A stretch of DNA of 64,000 nt, taken from NCBI GenBank assembly GCA_910578085.1, contig CAJTPM010000014.1:38865-102864 (forward strand), given 5' to 3'. A program made the translations under genes and the position numbers. The first letter of the stretch is position 1; each line of letters begins with the position of its first letter. The DNA comes from an uncultured Lachnospiraceae bacterium (lineage in GTDB: Bacteria; Bacillota; Clostridia; Lachnospirales; Lachnospiraceae). Under the pieces are notes generated by a model. It had not been told where the DNA came from. It did no database searches and saw only the letters and a program-made list of their open reading frames with translations. Shown one piece after another: positions 36,676 through 45,890 of this stretch.

Positions 36676-38463
36676 ATGGATTTTTTTGGATTGCTGACAA
36701 TGATTGGCGGGCTGGCGTTATTTTTATATGGAATGAAAACGATGGGGGATGCCTTGTCTAAGATGGCAGGCGGCAGGCTGGAGCAGATTCTGGAGCGTAT
36801 GACGAATAATCCTGTGAAAGCTGTCCTGCTTGGGGTAGGCGTGACAGCGGTGATCCAGTCTTCTTCCGCTACAACGGTTATGGTAGTGGGGTTTGTCAAT
36901 TCCGGCATTATGAAGCTGTCACAGGCGGTCGGCGTGATTATGGGTGCAAATATCGGTACAACTGTTACCTCATGGATTCTAAGTCTTTCCGGTATCGAAA
37001 GCGGGAATTTCTTTGTAAAACTTCTGAAGCCGTCGTCTTTTTCCCCGGTATTGGCGCTAATTGGTGTGATACTGGTGATGTTTATCAAAAATACGAAGAA
37101 GAATGATGTGGGAACGATTCTGATCGGATTTGCAGTGCTTATGTTTGGCATGGAAACCATGAGCGGCGCCGTAAAGCCGCTTGCAGACGTGCCGGAATTT
37201 ACCTCGCTTTTTACGGCATTTGAAAACCCTCTTTTAGGTTTGATAGTCGGAGCGGTTTTGACTGCAGTGATTCAGAGTTCTTCTGCTTCTGTCGGTATTT
37301 TGCAGGCGATGTGCGCCACCGGAAGCGTAACGGTGGGGGCGGCGCTTCCGGTGATCATGGGACAGAATATCGGAACCTGTGTCACAGCTTTGCTTTCCGG
37401 CGTCGGTGCAAACAGGAATGCAAGGCGGGCATCTTTGGTACATCTTTATTTTAACCTGATAGGAACATTTGTGTTTATGGCAGTATTTTATACCGTGAAT
37501 CATTTTGTCCGGTTTGATTTCATGCCAGATACGGCAAACGGCGCAGTCATTGCAATGATACATAGCGTGTTTAATATTACCGCGACCATCGTACTGCTTC
37601 CTGTTTCCAGACTGCTGGTAAAACTCGCATATTTTACCATTCCACAGTCAGAAGACGAAACACTGGAAACGTTAGGAAGAGTGCTGGACGAAAGATTTTT
37701 GGAAAGGCCTGCGTTCGCGGTTGCACAATGTAAAAATGCGGTGTGTGATATGGCACAGCTTATCTTAAAGGCAATGAACTTATGTGTATTTATACAGGAA
37801 AAATATGATGAAAATGCAGTGCAGACAGTTATGGAAATTGAACAGGAGGTAGATACAAAAGAAGATGAGCTATTGTCCTATCTGGCAAAACTTTCCACAA
37901 AGCCGCTTTCTGAACGGGACAGTAAAACCATCAATAAATTCAGCAGATGCATTACGGATTTTGAAAGGATATCCGATTATACAAAGGGTATCGCATTCGC
38001 ACAAAAGAAGCTGAATAAGGGCAAAGAAAAATTTTCAAAGAAAGCAACTGCCGAAGCAAAGTTGATTTATGAAGCAACCCTCGAAATCGTGGAATGTATG
38101 GTTTCAAGTTTTATACATGGGGACAAAGAGATGGCGTTTCGTGTTGACCCACTTGCCGATGTGATCAGTCAGGTAAAAAAGGCTATCCGAAGGAACCATA
38201 ACAAGAGACTGGAAAAGGGAAAGTGTTCCGTGGAACTTGGCATGGCGCTTACAGATATGGTTACTTCCTTGGAGCGTATTGCGAGGCATTGCTCCAATAT
38301 AGCGGAGGAACAGATGGCATCTGAAACAGACCAGTATGCATTACATCAGTATGCAAGGGATGTCAAAGAGAGGAACGAGTTGTATAGGGAATTGCTTGAA
38401 GGATATACAGAAAAGTATTCGTTGAAAAAACTTGAGGAAACACAGATTAACGGTATAATGTAA
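36676..38463 (+). CDS. Na/Pi cotransporter family protein with PhoU-like tail
   Basis: The product has 595 residues. Two PF02690 repeats each carry the QSSS signature (VTAVIQSSSATTVMVVGFVNSG and LTAVIQSSSASVGILQAMCATG). Eight or so membrane segments end near 320, and a cytoplasmic helical PhoU-like domain fills about 350-590. It probably takes up phosphate with sodium. AGGGGGA precedes the ATG. The following PhoB/PhoR-like pair suggests phosphate-responsive control. Confidence 0.9.
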   Translation: MDFFGLLTMIGGLALFLYGMKTMGDALSKMAGGRLEQILERMTNNPVKAVLLGVGVTAVIQSSSATTVMVVGFVNSGIMKLSQAVGVIMGANIGTTVTSWILSLSGIESGNFFVKLLKPSSFSPVLALIGVILVMFIKNTKKNDVGTILIGFAVLMFGMETMSGAVKPLADVPEFTSLFTAFENPLLGLIVGAVLTAVIQSSSASVGILQAMCATGSVTVGAALPVIMGQNIGTCVTALLSGVGANRNARRASLVHLYFNLIGTFVFMAVFYTVNHFVRFDFMPDTANGAVIAMIHSVFNITATIVLLPVSRLLVKLAYFTIPQSEDETLETLGRVLDERFLERPAFAVAQCKNAVCDMAQLILKAMNLCVFIQEKYDENAVQTVMEIEQEVDTKEDELLSYLAKLSTKPLSERDSKTINKFSRCITDFERISDYTKGIAFAQKKLNKGKEKFSKKATAEAKLIYEATLEIVECMVSSFIHGDKEMAFRVDPLADVISQVKKAIRRNHNKRLEKGKCSVELGMALTDMVTSLERIARHCSNIAEEQMASETDQYALHQYARDVKERNELYRELLEGYTEKYSLKKLEETQINGIM

Positions 38464-38497
38464 CTATGCAGAGGCATTTACTCCTTTTTGCCTTAGC

Positions 38498-38671
38498 ATG
38501 TTTAAGCATAGGGTAAAAAGGTACTGGGTGGGACACACAAAGGCATGGCTGATTAAAGGTACAGAGGATTTGATGCCCTATATACCAAAGAAGGTGCAGA
38601 TACAAAAATGGGTGGTAACTCTGATTATACACCCAATATTAGCCGCAATAATTGCATGGATTATGAGTTAG
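38498..38671 (+). CDS. Possible 57-residue membrane protein or gene remnant
   Basis: The frame reads MFKHRVKRYWVGHTKAWLIK, then GTEDLMPYIPKKVQIQKW and a hydrophobic end VVTLIIHPILAAIIAWIMS. It has the look of coding sequence (basic start, one membrane helix), but there is no ribosome binding site. It may be the end of a lost gene between the transporter and the response regulator. Confidence 0.3.
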   Translation: MFKHRVKRYWVGHTKAWLIKGTEDLMPYIPKKVQIQKWVVTLIIHPILAAIIAWIMS

Positions 38672-38754
38672 TGTCTTTTGTAAAAATTTCCAGCATTTCA
38701 ATTTTATAAAAAGCGAGCATGAATTAATATTTCAGAAAAAGGAAGTAAGTGCTT

Positions 38755-39426
38755 ATGTCGTTAATCTATATTTTGGAAGATGATAAAAATATTCAGGAGA
38801 TAGAACGCTATGCCATAAAGGGAAACGGATATGATGTGTGTGCGTTTGATGACGCAGGAGCTTTTGACAGGGGAATGCAGGAAAGGAAGCCGGATTTACT
38901 GCTTCTTGATGTCATGCTGCCGGGGGAGGACGGACTCTCTGTACTGAAAAGGCTCCGCTCAAATAGCGATACGAAGGAACTGCCCGTCATACTTGTGACA
39001 GCGAAAGATTCAGAAATAGATACCGTCAGGGGACTTGACCTGGGGGCTGATGACTATATCACAAAACCATTTGGCGTGATGGAACTTATGTCACGCATTA
39101 AGGCGATTATGCGGCGTGTCAAACCAACGGACGATGACGTGGTCTTAAAATACAAAAATATATATCTGGATCAGGACAGGCGGCTCTGCCTTGTGGATGA
39201 GGAAAACGTGGAACTGACGTTCAAGGAATATGAGCTGCTCCGGCTGTTTCTTTGCAATCTGGGTATTGTACTGACAAGGGAAGTGATTATGGATACGGTT
39301 TGGGGGACGGATTTTGCGGGGGAGAGCAGAACCATCGACATGCATATCAAAACACTCCGCAGAAAGCTGAAAGAAGCGGGCAGCCTGATTATTACTGTGA
39401 GGAATATGGGGTATAAGCTGGAATGA
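38755..39426 (+). CDS. OmpR/PhoB-type response regulator
   Basis: The product has about 223 residues. The receiver domain starts SLIYILEDDKNIQEIERYA, has phospho-acceptor Asp in LLLLDVMLPG (near 52), VTAKDS and Lys in DDYITKPFG. The C-terminal winged helix has the LTFKEYELLRLFL and SRTIDMHIKTLRRKL signatures. A GTG at 38749 is possible; AAGGAA fits the ATG at 38755. Its stop overlaps the kinase start (ATGA). Confidence 0.92.
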   Translation: MSLIYILEDDKNIQEIERYAIKGNGYDVCAFDDAGAFDRGMQERKPDLLLLDVMLPGEDGLSVLKRLRSNSDTKELPVILVTAKDSEIDTVRGLDLGADDYITKPFGVMELMSRIKAIMRRVKPTDDDVVLKYKNIYLDQDRRLCLVDEENVELTFKEYELLRLFLCNLGIVLTREVIMDTVWGTDFAGESRTIDMHIKTLRRKLKEAGSLIITVRNMGYKLE

Positions 39427-40730
39427 GGCAGAAAATAAACAGACGGTTTACCGTCATTGCGCTTTTTTCCGTTGTGATCACCACGGTTGTCATGACTGCG
39501 GTGTTCTATTCACAGCTAAAAAAACAGGTTTTTTCTGATCTGGCGGTTGTGGCAGATTTACTGATTGACGAAGGCTCCTATGACAGGAAAACGGACAATT
39601 TAAGAATTACTTTGATAGATACAGACGGTAAGGTTTTGTTCGACTCCACGGTAGACGGGCAGTCGCTTGCCAACCATCTGGACAGGCCGGAAATTGCAGA
39701 GGCGCTTTCTTCCGGAATCGGTATGGGGATAAGGAAGTCGGATACCCTGTCGGAGAGTGTATTTTATTATGCCCAAAAACTGGATAACGGGCAGATACTC
39801 AGGGTAGGCAAGGAGGCGCACAGTGTTGTAGCCGTTCTCTTGTCTGCCCTTCCGATGGTGCTGACAACAGCTCTGGTTCTTGCGGCAGTCTGTCTGATGG
39901 TGTCGCACTACCTTACTTCTGCCATTGTGAAACCGATAGAGGAAATGGCGGGGGATATGGAACATATTGATGAGGGGAAAAGTTATCCGGAGTTGATTCC
40001 GTTTACAAGAAAAATCCGCTTGCAGCATGAGGAAATCCTGTCTGCCGCAAATATAAGACAGGAATTTACCGCCAATGTAAGCCACGAATTAAAGACTCCC
40101 CTTGCGGCTATATCAGGCTATGCGGAGCTGATGGAAGCGGGACTTGTAGACGAAAAGGAGATGAAGCGCTTTTCAGGGGAAATCCGAAAAAGCGCGGCAA
40201 GGCTGCTTACCCTGATCAATGATATCCTTAAACTCTCGCAATTGGATGCAGGAGATGCAAAAGATATCCTTGATGTGGTGAATCTGGCGGAAATTACAAA
40301 AGAAAGTGTGGAAATGCTCTCTTTCGGGGCGGCAAAAAATGGCATTGATGTAGTGTATGAAGGAGATGACAGGGCGGATGTCCATATCGGAAAGGAACTG
40401 GCACAGGAGCTTGCCTACAATCTGATTGAAAACGCCATCCGATATAACAAGCCAGGTGGCAGAGTGACTGCAAAAGTACAGAAAGAGGGAACGCAGATTA
40501 TCTTCTCGGTAGAGGATACCGGTATCGGCATTCCTCTGGAGCATCAGGAGAGAATTTTTGAGCGCTTTTACCGGGTGGATAAAAGCAGGTCGAAGGAACT
40601 TGGAGGCACGGGCCTTGGGCTTGCGATTGTAAAGCATATCTGTAACCTGACGGATGCGGATGTGAACCTGATGAGCAAGCCGGGAGTCGGAACGAAGATA
40701 GTTATTGTCTGGGGCAGGGGCAATGCCTAA
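39423..40730 (+). CDS. PhoR-like sensor histidine kinase
   Basis: The product has 435 residues. Membrane segments lie at about 8-28 and 135-160 with an extracellular loop between. H-box SHELKTPLAAISGYAELM has His near 221; N-box ENAIRYNKPGG, DTGIGIP, FYRVDKS and GGTGLGLAIVKHI complete the ATPase. It overlaps the response regulator by four bases. Because of the Na/Pi transporter next door, phosphate is the likely signal; this is inference. Confidence 0.92.
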   Translation: MRQKINRRFTVIALFSVVITTVVMTAVFYSQLKKQVFSDLAVVADLLIDEGSYDRKTDNLRITLIDTDGKVLFDSTVDGQSLANHLDRPEIAEALSSGIGMGIRKSDTLSESVFYYAQKLDNGQILRVGKEAHSVVAVLLSALPMVLTTALVLAAVCLMVSHYLTSAIVKPIEEMAGDMEHIDEGKSYPELIPFTRKIRLQHEEILSAANIRQEFTANVSHELKTPLAAISGYAELMEAGLVDEKEMKRFSGEIRKSAARLLTLINDILKLSQLDAGDAKDILDVVNLAEITKESVEMLSFGAAKNGIDVVYEGDDRADVHIGKELAQELAYNLIENAIRYNKPGGRVTAKVQKEGTQIIFSVEDTGIGIPLEHQERIFERFYRVDKSRSKELGGTGLGLAIVKHICNLTDADVNLMSKPGVGTKIVIVWGRGNA

Positions 40731-40746
40731 AAATAGGAGCAAAAAC

Positions 40747-41412
40747 ATGTGGGAAAACTTATATGAAAATTTGAGAAATGACACAGAGATAAGGGAACTA
40801 ATACGCAGGGGCAATGAGAACTTAGGTGTTTTGGGTTATACAGACCATTCAGAAGCCCACACAGCCCTTGTGGCGGAAAAGACAGCATGGATACTAAAGG
40901 AATTTGGATATGATGAACATACACAGATGTTAGGGAAAGCGGCAGGGTTTATGCATGATATCGGAAATGCCATCAATCGCTCCCACCATGCAGAATATGG
41001 CGGAATCCTGGCAAATGAAATCCTCAGAAGATATGAGCTGTCAGTGGAGGATAGAATTGAAATAGTAACCTGCATCAGTAATCATGATGAATCCACGGGT
41101 GGAACTGTCAGCGCAGTCTCAGCGGCGCTTATCATCGCGGATAAAACAGATGTGCGGCGCAACAGGGTCAGGCTGCAGGATAAAGCCGCTTTTGATATCC
41201 ATGACAGGGTAAACTATGCTGTTACGGAAGCCCGTCTGGAGATTGATAAGGAGAAAAAGGTGATTACACTGCATTTGCAGATAGACGAGGAAAACTGCTC
41301 CATGTACGAGTATTTTGATATTTTCTTAGGAAGGATGCAGATGTGCCGTCATGCCGGGGAATTTTTAGGCGTGCGGTTTAAGTTGATGGCAAACGGAAGC
41401 AAGGTCTTGTAA
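40747..41412 (+). CDS. HD-domain phosphohydrolase
   Basis: The product has about 221 residues. LGYTDHSEAHTALVAEKTAWIL, AGFMHDIGNAINRSHHAEYGG and CISNHDE give the HD metal ligands; ADKTDVRRNRV follows. It likely hydrolyses a phosphate ester or nucleotide. AGGAGC precedes the ATG at 40747, 16 bases after the kinase stop. Confidence 0.82.
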   Translation: MWENLYENLRNDTEIRELIRRGNENLGVLGYTDHSEAHTALVAEKTAWILKEFGYDEHTQMLGKAAGFMHDIGNAINRSHHAEYGGILANEILRRYELSVEDRIEIVTCISNHDESTGGTVSAVSAALIIADKTDVRRNRVRLQDKAAFDIHDRVNYAVTEARLEIDKEKKVITLHLQIDEENCSMYEYFDIFLGRMQMCRHAGEFLGVRFKLMANGSKVL

Positions 41413-41478
41413 AGATTGTGCCGAAATGGTAAAGGAACTGTAAACAGTTTCTTAGGGAAAAGAGCGGAGGATGAAGAC

Positions 41479-42447
41479 ATGGAGATAGTATTACAGATTT
41501 TTTTATTGGCCGCAGGGTTTACGATGCTTATCAAGGGCGCGGATTTCTTTGTGGATGGTTCGTCAGGAATTGCTTCCAGGTTTGGGATTCCGCAGCTTGT
41601 GGTCGGGCTTACCATTGTTGCTATGGGAACAAGCGCTCCGGAGGCTGCGGTAAGCATCTCGGCAGCGCTTAAAGGGAATGCGGGCATCACCATTGGAAAT
41701 GTGGTGGGGAGTAATATTTTGAATATTCTCATCATCTTAGGCCTTACGGCATTTTTAACAAAAAAGATAGTTCCTGTTGCATCTTCGACTATAAAATATG
41801 AAATGCCCTTTATGGTTGTGATAACATTAATCCTGCTCTGGATGGGGTATGCGGGAAATGAGATTGCAAGACTGGAAGGAGCCGGGTTGTGGGTTGTTTT
41901 TCTGCTGTATCTTTTTTATCTCTTAAGAATGGCAAAAAAAGGCGCTGACGGGAATTCAGAGGACGATGGGGAAAAAGCTTCAGAAAAAAGAGAGAATAAA
42001 AAGGAAAAAAGTATGGCAATGCTGCTTTTGTACACGGCTGTTGGCCTTGTGCTTATTGTAATCGGCAGCAGCGTCACGGTGGATGCGGCAACAGAGATAG
42101 CAAGGATCATAGGTCTGAGCGAGAGGTTTATAGGGCTTACGATTGTGGCATTGGGAACATCCCTGCCGGAATTGTTTACATCCGTTTCAGCGGCGAGAAA
42201 AGGCAATGCGGATATTGCAATCGGAAATATTGTGGGAAGCAATATCTTCAATATCCTTTTTGTGGTAGGGACATCTGCGTTGATTACGCCGGTTGTTTTC
42301 GAGAGTAAATTCATAGTGGATTTTATTGTGGCTGTGGCAGCGGGAGTGCTTTTGTGGACTTTCTCTTTCAGAGGAAGGAGCCTGAACCGTGTGGAGGGCG
42401 GCCTGTTGCTGCTTGGTTATTTGGGATATTTTATTTATTTACTGTAA
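41479..42447 (+). CDS. Calcium/sodium antiporter (CaCA family)
   Basis: The product has about 322 residues and ten hydrophobic segments. The two alpha repeats are clear: GTSAPEAAVSISAALKG with IGNVVGSNILNILIILG, and GTSLPELFTSVSAARKG with IGNIVGSNIFNILFVVG. The conserved acidic residues bind Ca2+ and Na+. A charged loop (about 150-175) separates the halves. GCGGAGGA lies before the ATG at 41479. Confidence 0.92.
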   Translation: MEIVLQIFLLAAGFTMLIKGADFFVDGSSGIASRFGIPQLVVGLTIVAMGTSAPEAAVSISAALKGNAGITIGNVVGSNILNILIILGLTAFLTKKIVPVASSTIKYEMPFMVVITLILLWMGYAGNEIARLEGAGLWVVFLLYLFYLLRMAKKGADGNSEDDGEKASEKRENKKEKSMAMLLLYTAVGLVLIVIGSSVTVDAATEIARIIGLSERFIGLTIVALGTSLPELFTSVSAARKGNADIAIGNIVGSNIFNILFVVGTSALITPVVFESKFIVDFIVAVAAGVLLWTFSFRGRSLNRVEGGLLLLGYLGYFIYLL

Positions 42448-42480
42448 ACCTTAATTTTTTTTGGGGGGGAGTGGCGTGAA

Positions 42481-43263
42481 ATGGACGGAATTAGCAGAAC
42501 CTTATATATTCCGCTTTATGGAAAAGCAAAAGTTAGTAGAATGGGAATTATTCTTAATGACAAGTCCGCAGAGGAGATTTGGGAAAAGAACCCTGTGTCC
42601 TTGGGTAAAAGATCAAAATCAAAGTGGCTCGCCTATTTCATTGCAATGCGGGCAAGGCAGTTTGATGATTGGGCAAAAATGCAATTAGCGGATCATCCAG
42701 ATGCTATTGTGCTGCATATTGGATGTGGCTTGGACAGCCGCATAAAACGAATTAACGGATATGATTATCCCTGGTATGATATTGATTTTCCAGATGTAAT
42801 CACTGAACGCTGTCGTTTTTTTGCCGAGAGTAGGAACTATAAGATGCTTTCTGGAGATGCATCGTCTTTGGAGTGGCTATCAGGGATTAATTTTGACGGC
42901 ACTGCTGTGATAATCATGGAAGGAGTCAGCATGTATCTTGCACCGGATACCTTAAAAGGTTTATTTGCAGCAGTGGCACATCATTTTTCGGGTATACATT
43001 TGTTGATGGATGTTTACACAAAATTAGGCGTACAGATGTCTAAGATAAAGAATCCCATAAAAGAGGTTGGTGCAGCACAAATATATGGGATGGATATTCC
43101 GGATATATTTGACACATATGGGTTCAATTATATCCGCGAACATTCTATGACACCGACCAAATTAGTAAACGAGCTGCAGGGATTTGAGCAGTTTGTTTTT
43201 AAGAAGCTTTATGCGGGAAATTTAACAAGGAAGATATATCGGTTATATGAGTATCAAAAGTGA
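42481..43263 (+). CDS. Leucine-carboxyl-methyltransferase-like class I methyltransferase
   Basis: The product has 260 residues. The SAM-binding loop VLHIGCGLDSRIKRI and WYDIDFPDVITERCRFF are as in the LCM/PF04072 family, with GDASSLEWL and IMEGVSMYL further on. It methylates an unknown small molecule or carboxylate. A GGGGGGAG site precedes the ATG. Confidence 0.8.
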   Translation: MDGISRTLYIPLYGKAKVSRMGIILNDKSAEEIWEKNPVSLGKRSKSKWLAYFIAMRARQFDDWAKMQLADHPDAIVLHIGCGLDSRIKRINGYDYPWYDIDFPDVITERCRFFAESRNYKMLSGDASSLEWLSGINFDGTAVIIMEGVSMYLAPDTLKGLFAAVAHHFSGIHLLMDVYTKLGVQMSKIKNPIKEVGAAQIYGMDIPDIFDTYGFNYIREHSMTPTKLVNELQGFEQFVFKKLYAGNLTRKIYRLYEYQK

Positions 43264-43290
43264 TGAGGTTTTAAAAAGAGGTGGAAACAA

Positions 43291-43884
43291 ATGCAAAAGA
43301 AACTAATTCTGGTTACTTCGCCGCCGGCAAGCGGCAAAACATATATTTCAAAACTGTTGGCAAAGCGGTTGAAGCATGTAGTGTATTTGGACAAGGATAC
43401 CCTTATTGCGCTGTCAAAGCATATATTTGCAGTGGCCGGGCAACCGTTTGACCGAAGCAGCGATTTCTTTGAACAGCACATCAGGAACCCGGAATACGAC
43501 TGTATTGTGGCGTTGGCACTGGAAGCTTTGGTTTATGAAGATATTGTACTTATAAATGCTCCCTTTACCAGAGAAATCAGGGATATGGAGTATATCTTGA
43601 ATTTGAAAGATATACTGAGTGAGAAAAATGCCAATCTTGTAGTTGTCTGGGTGGATACGTCCCCGGAAGTTGTGCATGAGCGTATGATTCTCAGAAATTC
43701 GGAGCGCGATACATGGAAGCTGGCGCACTGGGACGAGTACCTTGCGGAATGCAATTTTAATATTCCGTCTAATTTGGATGATCCGAAGATCAAGGACGAT
43801 CTTCTAATCATAAAGAATGATAACCAGCATGAGCTGGAGGCTTCCATGAAAGAAGTGCTGGACATTCTGGAAGACAATGTATGA
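43291..43884 (+). CDS. P-loop kinase-like ATPase (AAA_33 type)
   Basis: The product has 197 residues. Walker A is LVTSPPASGKTYIS at the N-terminus; YLDKDTLIAL and VVVWVDTSPEVVHERMILRNSERD resemble the substrate and lid regions of small nucleotide or antibiotic kinases. No substrate can be named. GAGGTGG lies ahead of the ATG, 27 bases after the methyltransferase. Confidence 0.72.
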   Translation: MQKKLILVTSPPASGKTYISKLLAKRLKHVVYLDKDTLIALSKHIFAVAGQPFDRSSDFFEQHIRNPEYDCIVALALEALVYEDIVLINAPFTREIRDMEYILNLKDILSEKNANLVVVWVDTSPEVVHERMILRNSERDTWKLAHWDEYLAECNFNIPSNLDDPKIKDDLLIIKNDNQHELEASMKEVLDILEDNV

Positions 43885-43902
43885 TGGAGGGAGGTGTGCA
43901 AA

Positions 43903-44148
43903 ATGGTAATTGGCAGAGTTTCACGCAGCATGGAGGCTTTGGCTGCAGCGGTTAATCCTCACAAAGAAGCAGTGGAGCTGGCGGAACAGCAGATGGATGA
44001 GTTTGCGGATGACCTTGTTCGGGATACTTATGAAACAACAATGAAGCCGGATGATTATGTTTATCCAAGCGAGAACTATAATGATATTATGAAAGTCAGT
44101 GCTGGAGAACATTCTTCATCATCGAACAATAACCGCCAGCCTCAATAA
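43903..44148 (+). CDS. Small protein of unknown function, possibly truncated
   Basis: The product has about 81 residues, helical in the first half (SRSMEALAAAVNPHKEAVEL), without signal or membrane segment. GGAGGGAGG supports the ATG at 43903. The end (SSSSNNNRQPQ) is low-complexity. In another frame the DNA reads on through its stop as NLIAEVLGKYLAIDVRKQYG, so a frameshift may have shortened it. Confidence 0.5.
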   Translation: MVIGRVSRSMEALAAAVNPHKEAVELAEQQMDEFADDLVRDTYETTMKPDDYVYPSENYNDIMKVSAGEHSSSSNNNRQPQ

Positions 44149-44402
44149 AAATCTGATTGCAGAGGTGCTTGGGAAATACCTTGCAATAGATGTGCGAAAG
44201 CAGTATGGCAGAGATGCGGTACTTTAGTATATTCTGCACTAAATATCTATTATTCTGTGCAAAAACGCAAAGTATTTAGTGCAGATTATACCGGAGCTTA
44301 AAGTTTCGGCAAGCTTTACTGTGGCAACTTCTCTGACGGTGTTGCTTGCGGCTAAAGAGCAGGCACTATACGATTTGGAGTATCCTCCGCTTCCTGTATA
44401 TT
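44130..44402 (+). pseudogene. Decayed coding fragments around a 13-bp inverted repeat
   Basis: One frame gives NLIAEVLGKYLAIDVRKQYG up to a TAG near 44226, another gives IIPELKVSASFTVATSLTVL and LAAKEQALYDLEYPPLPVY up to a TGA at about 44402. Neither has a start. Between them, TCTGCACTAAATA (44233-44245) and TATTTAGTGCAGA (44273-44285) form a perfect inverted repeat. The stretch to 44584 holds nothing else convincing. Confidence 0.35.
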
Positions 44403-44584
44403 GAAGCATAGAGGCAGAGCAGATCCGAATCAAAGAAAGGTAGCGGGAGAAGATGTTCTAATGATCACAGCATAGGTTGTTTCGCAAAGGGCATCTAAGT
44501 CTCGCACCGAGAAATGCTTGAAAGCACAGTATTTTTTAGCCTGATTTGGGCCTTAGCGAAGTTGGGCATGGAGGACAGTGTAAA

Positions 44585-45034
44585 ATGAAAACTGTAATAA
44601 AGGTTTTGGTTATGGTATTATTCAGCATCTGTTTGTTTTCAGGTTGTGGCAGAAAAGCAGGGGGAGAACGGCTTGCTGTGTATTCTTTTAGGGGAGAAAA
44701 TGAATTGTTTTCAATTTCAAATGGAGTTATTGTTTTGAATTCTACAGAAGAAATATTCTACGGTGGCAACTTGGAAGAAAAGGATGGAATGTTTTCAGAT
44801 ATTGTTGCTTATTCAGTGTCTTTTTATATACAGTCTGGTGATGAGAAAAGAATTTTGCTGTCTAATAATGTGGAGGACATGACAGGAGGAACAATAACTG
44901 TTGCTGGTGAAATTGGAAAAAGATCTGGTGATATTACCAAAGACATAGAAATTGAAGAATTGGGAAACACACTTTTTTTTGAATTGCGTACAACTGATCT
45001 GAATGGTGAGAAAAATGAATATCAATTACAATAG
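44585..45034 (+). CDS. Predicted lipoprotein, unknown function
   Basis: The product has about 149 residues. MKTVIKVLVMVLFSICLFSGC is a lipoprotein signal with lipobox LFSGC. The mature part is beta-rich (LAVYSFRGENELFSISNGVIVL, then FYGGNLEE) and not recognised. GGAGGA lies before the ATG. It is more AT-rich than the neighbouring genes. Confidence 0.7.
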   Translation: MKTVIKVLVMVLFSICLFSGCGRKAGGERLAVYSFRGENELFSISNGVIVLNSTEEIFYGGNLEEKDGMFSDIVAYSVSFYIQSGDEKRILLSNNVEDMTGGTITVAGEIGKRSGDITKDIEIEELGNTLFFELRTTDLNGEKNEYQLQ

Positions 45035-45111
45035 ATTTTAACAGAGATTACAACTGGAGAAGCTGATAATTAAATTTGCTTTTGTATGGTGAAAGAATAT
45101 ATTTACGGATT

Positions 45112-45166
45112 TATATCCCCAATAAGCCACAGCCAGACAAGGCAGGGTAGACATCCTCAGCGTTTC
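45112..45166. repeat. 55-bp repeat, copy 1
   Basis: The sequence TATATCCCC-ATAA-CCACAG-GACAAGGCAGGGT-G-CATCC-GCGTT recurs at 57532-57586 in the same orientation, with about ten mismatches. Both copies lie shortly after a gene end and before a small gene of the mobile region. Confidence 0.7.
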
Positions 45167-45213
45167 GTGAGATATGGGAATCGGGGAGAAAATCAATAAA
45201 GCACAAATGATAA

Positions 45214-45250
45214 AAGGGAACCGGCAGGGACAGGCTGGTTCCCTTATTAT
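45214..45250 (+). terminator. Hairpin before the first zinc-ribbon gene
   Basis: AAGGGAACC (45214-45222) pairs with GGTTCCCTT (45237-45245), followed by ATTAT. A weak terminator or leader structure. Confidence 0.5.
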
Positions 45251-45276
45251 ATATCAGTGCGGGGAGGCGGTGGTCA

Positions 45277-45447
45277 ATGGAAAAGGTGAAATGCCCGAAC
45301 CCGAAATGTGGGCGGCGCATCTTTGACATTGAAGAGATGCCGCCGGGGAAAGTGGTGCTTGAAATGAAATGCAGGCATTGTGGGGAGATCATACGGGTGG
45401 GCTTTAGTCCAAAGATGGTACATAAGAAGAACAGGCGGCAGGGGTAG
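45277..45447 (+). CDS. 56-residue double CxxC zinc-ribbon protein
   Basis: It begins MEKVKCPNPKCGRRIFDIEE and has a second knuckle KCRHCGEIIRVGF, so four cysteines (CPNPKC and CRHC) can bind one zinc. It resembles the phage Com-type small zinc-ribbon proteins. GGGGAGG lies before the ATG. A second protein of the same design follows at 45611. Confidence 0.65.
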   Translation: MEKVKCPNPKCGRRIFDIEEMPPGKVVLEMKCRHCGEIIRVGFSPKMVHKKNRRQG

Positions 45448-45610
45448 CCCTGCCATTTTTTGTAGATACCGTGATTAGGAATGTCCTTTGCGGGCATACT
45501 TACAGTATACATGGTAATTTGTGGAAATTATCACTGTAAGGATGCCTGCACAGGGCCGTTCCGCTGATCATGGTTAGAAATCCAGAAGTGGCTGTGGGAG
45601 GATACAGGAA

Positions 45611-45763
45611 ATGTGCAAAGTAAGGTGTCCGGTGTGCCGGAAGGGGATCTGCGAGATAATTGCCATCGCAGAAGGAAGGGCAGTCATAGTGTTGAAATGC
45701 CCTTACTGCGGGAGGATAGTCAGGCTGGAATGGCTAGTACAGACCTCATTGAAAACCAAATAA
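45611..45763 (+). CDS. 50-residue zinc-ribbon protein (Com / Cys-rich KTR-like)
   Basis: It starts MCKVRCPVCRKGICEIIAIA and ends CPYCGRIVRLEWLVQTSLKTK; the pairs CPVC and CPYC form the zinc knuckles. Cys-rich KTR-type proteins of similar size are found on conjugative transposons. CAGGAA is directly before the ATG. It is followed by a strong terminator. Confidence 0.62.
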   Translation: MCKVRCPVCRKGICEIIAIAEGRAVIVLKCPYCGRIVRLEWLVQTSLKTK

Positions 45764-45807
45764 TGTTTACTCAAAATGAGCGAGCGGCCAAGTGACGAGC
45801 TGCGAAG

Positions 45808-45857
45808 GGCCGGAGTAAAGCTAGAGACTAATACCTTAGCTTACTCCGGCCTTTTTT
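45808..45857 (+). terminator. Strong rho-independent terminator
   Basis: GGCCGGAGTAAAGCTA and TAGCTTACTCCGGCC pair almost fully, followed by TTTTTT. It closes the zinc-ribbon unit. Confidence 0.88.
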
Positions 45858-45890
45858 ACGTTTCTTAGGTAGTTTCATATCAAATAAATA

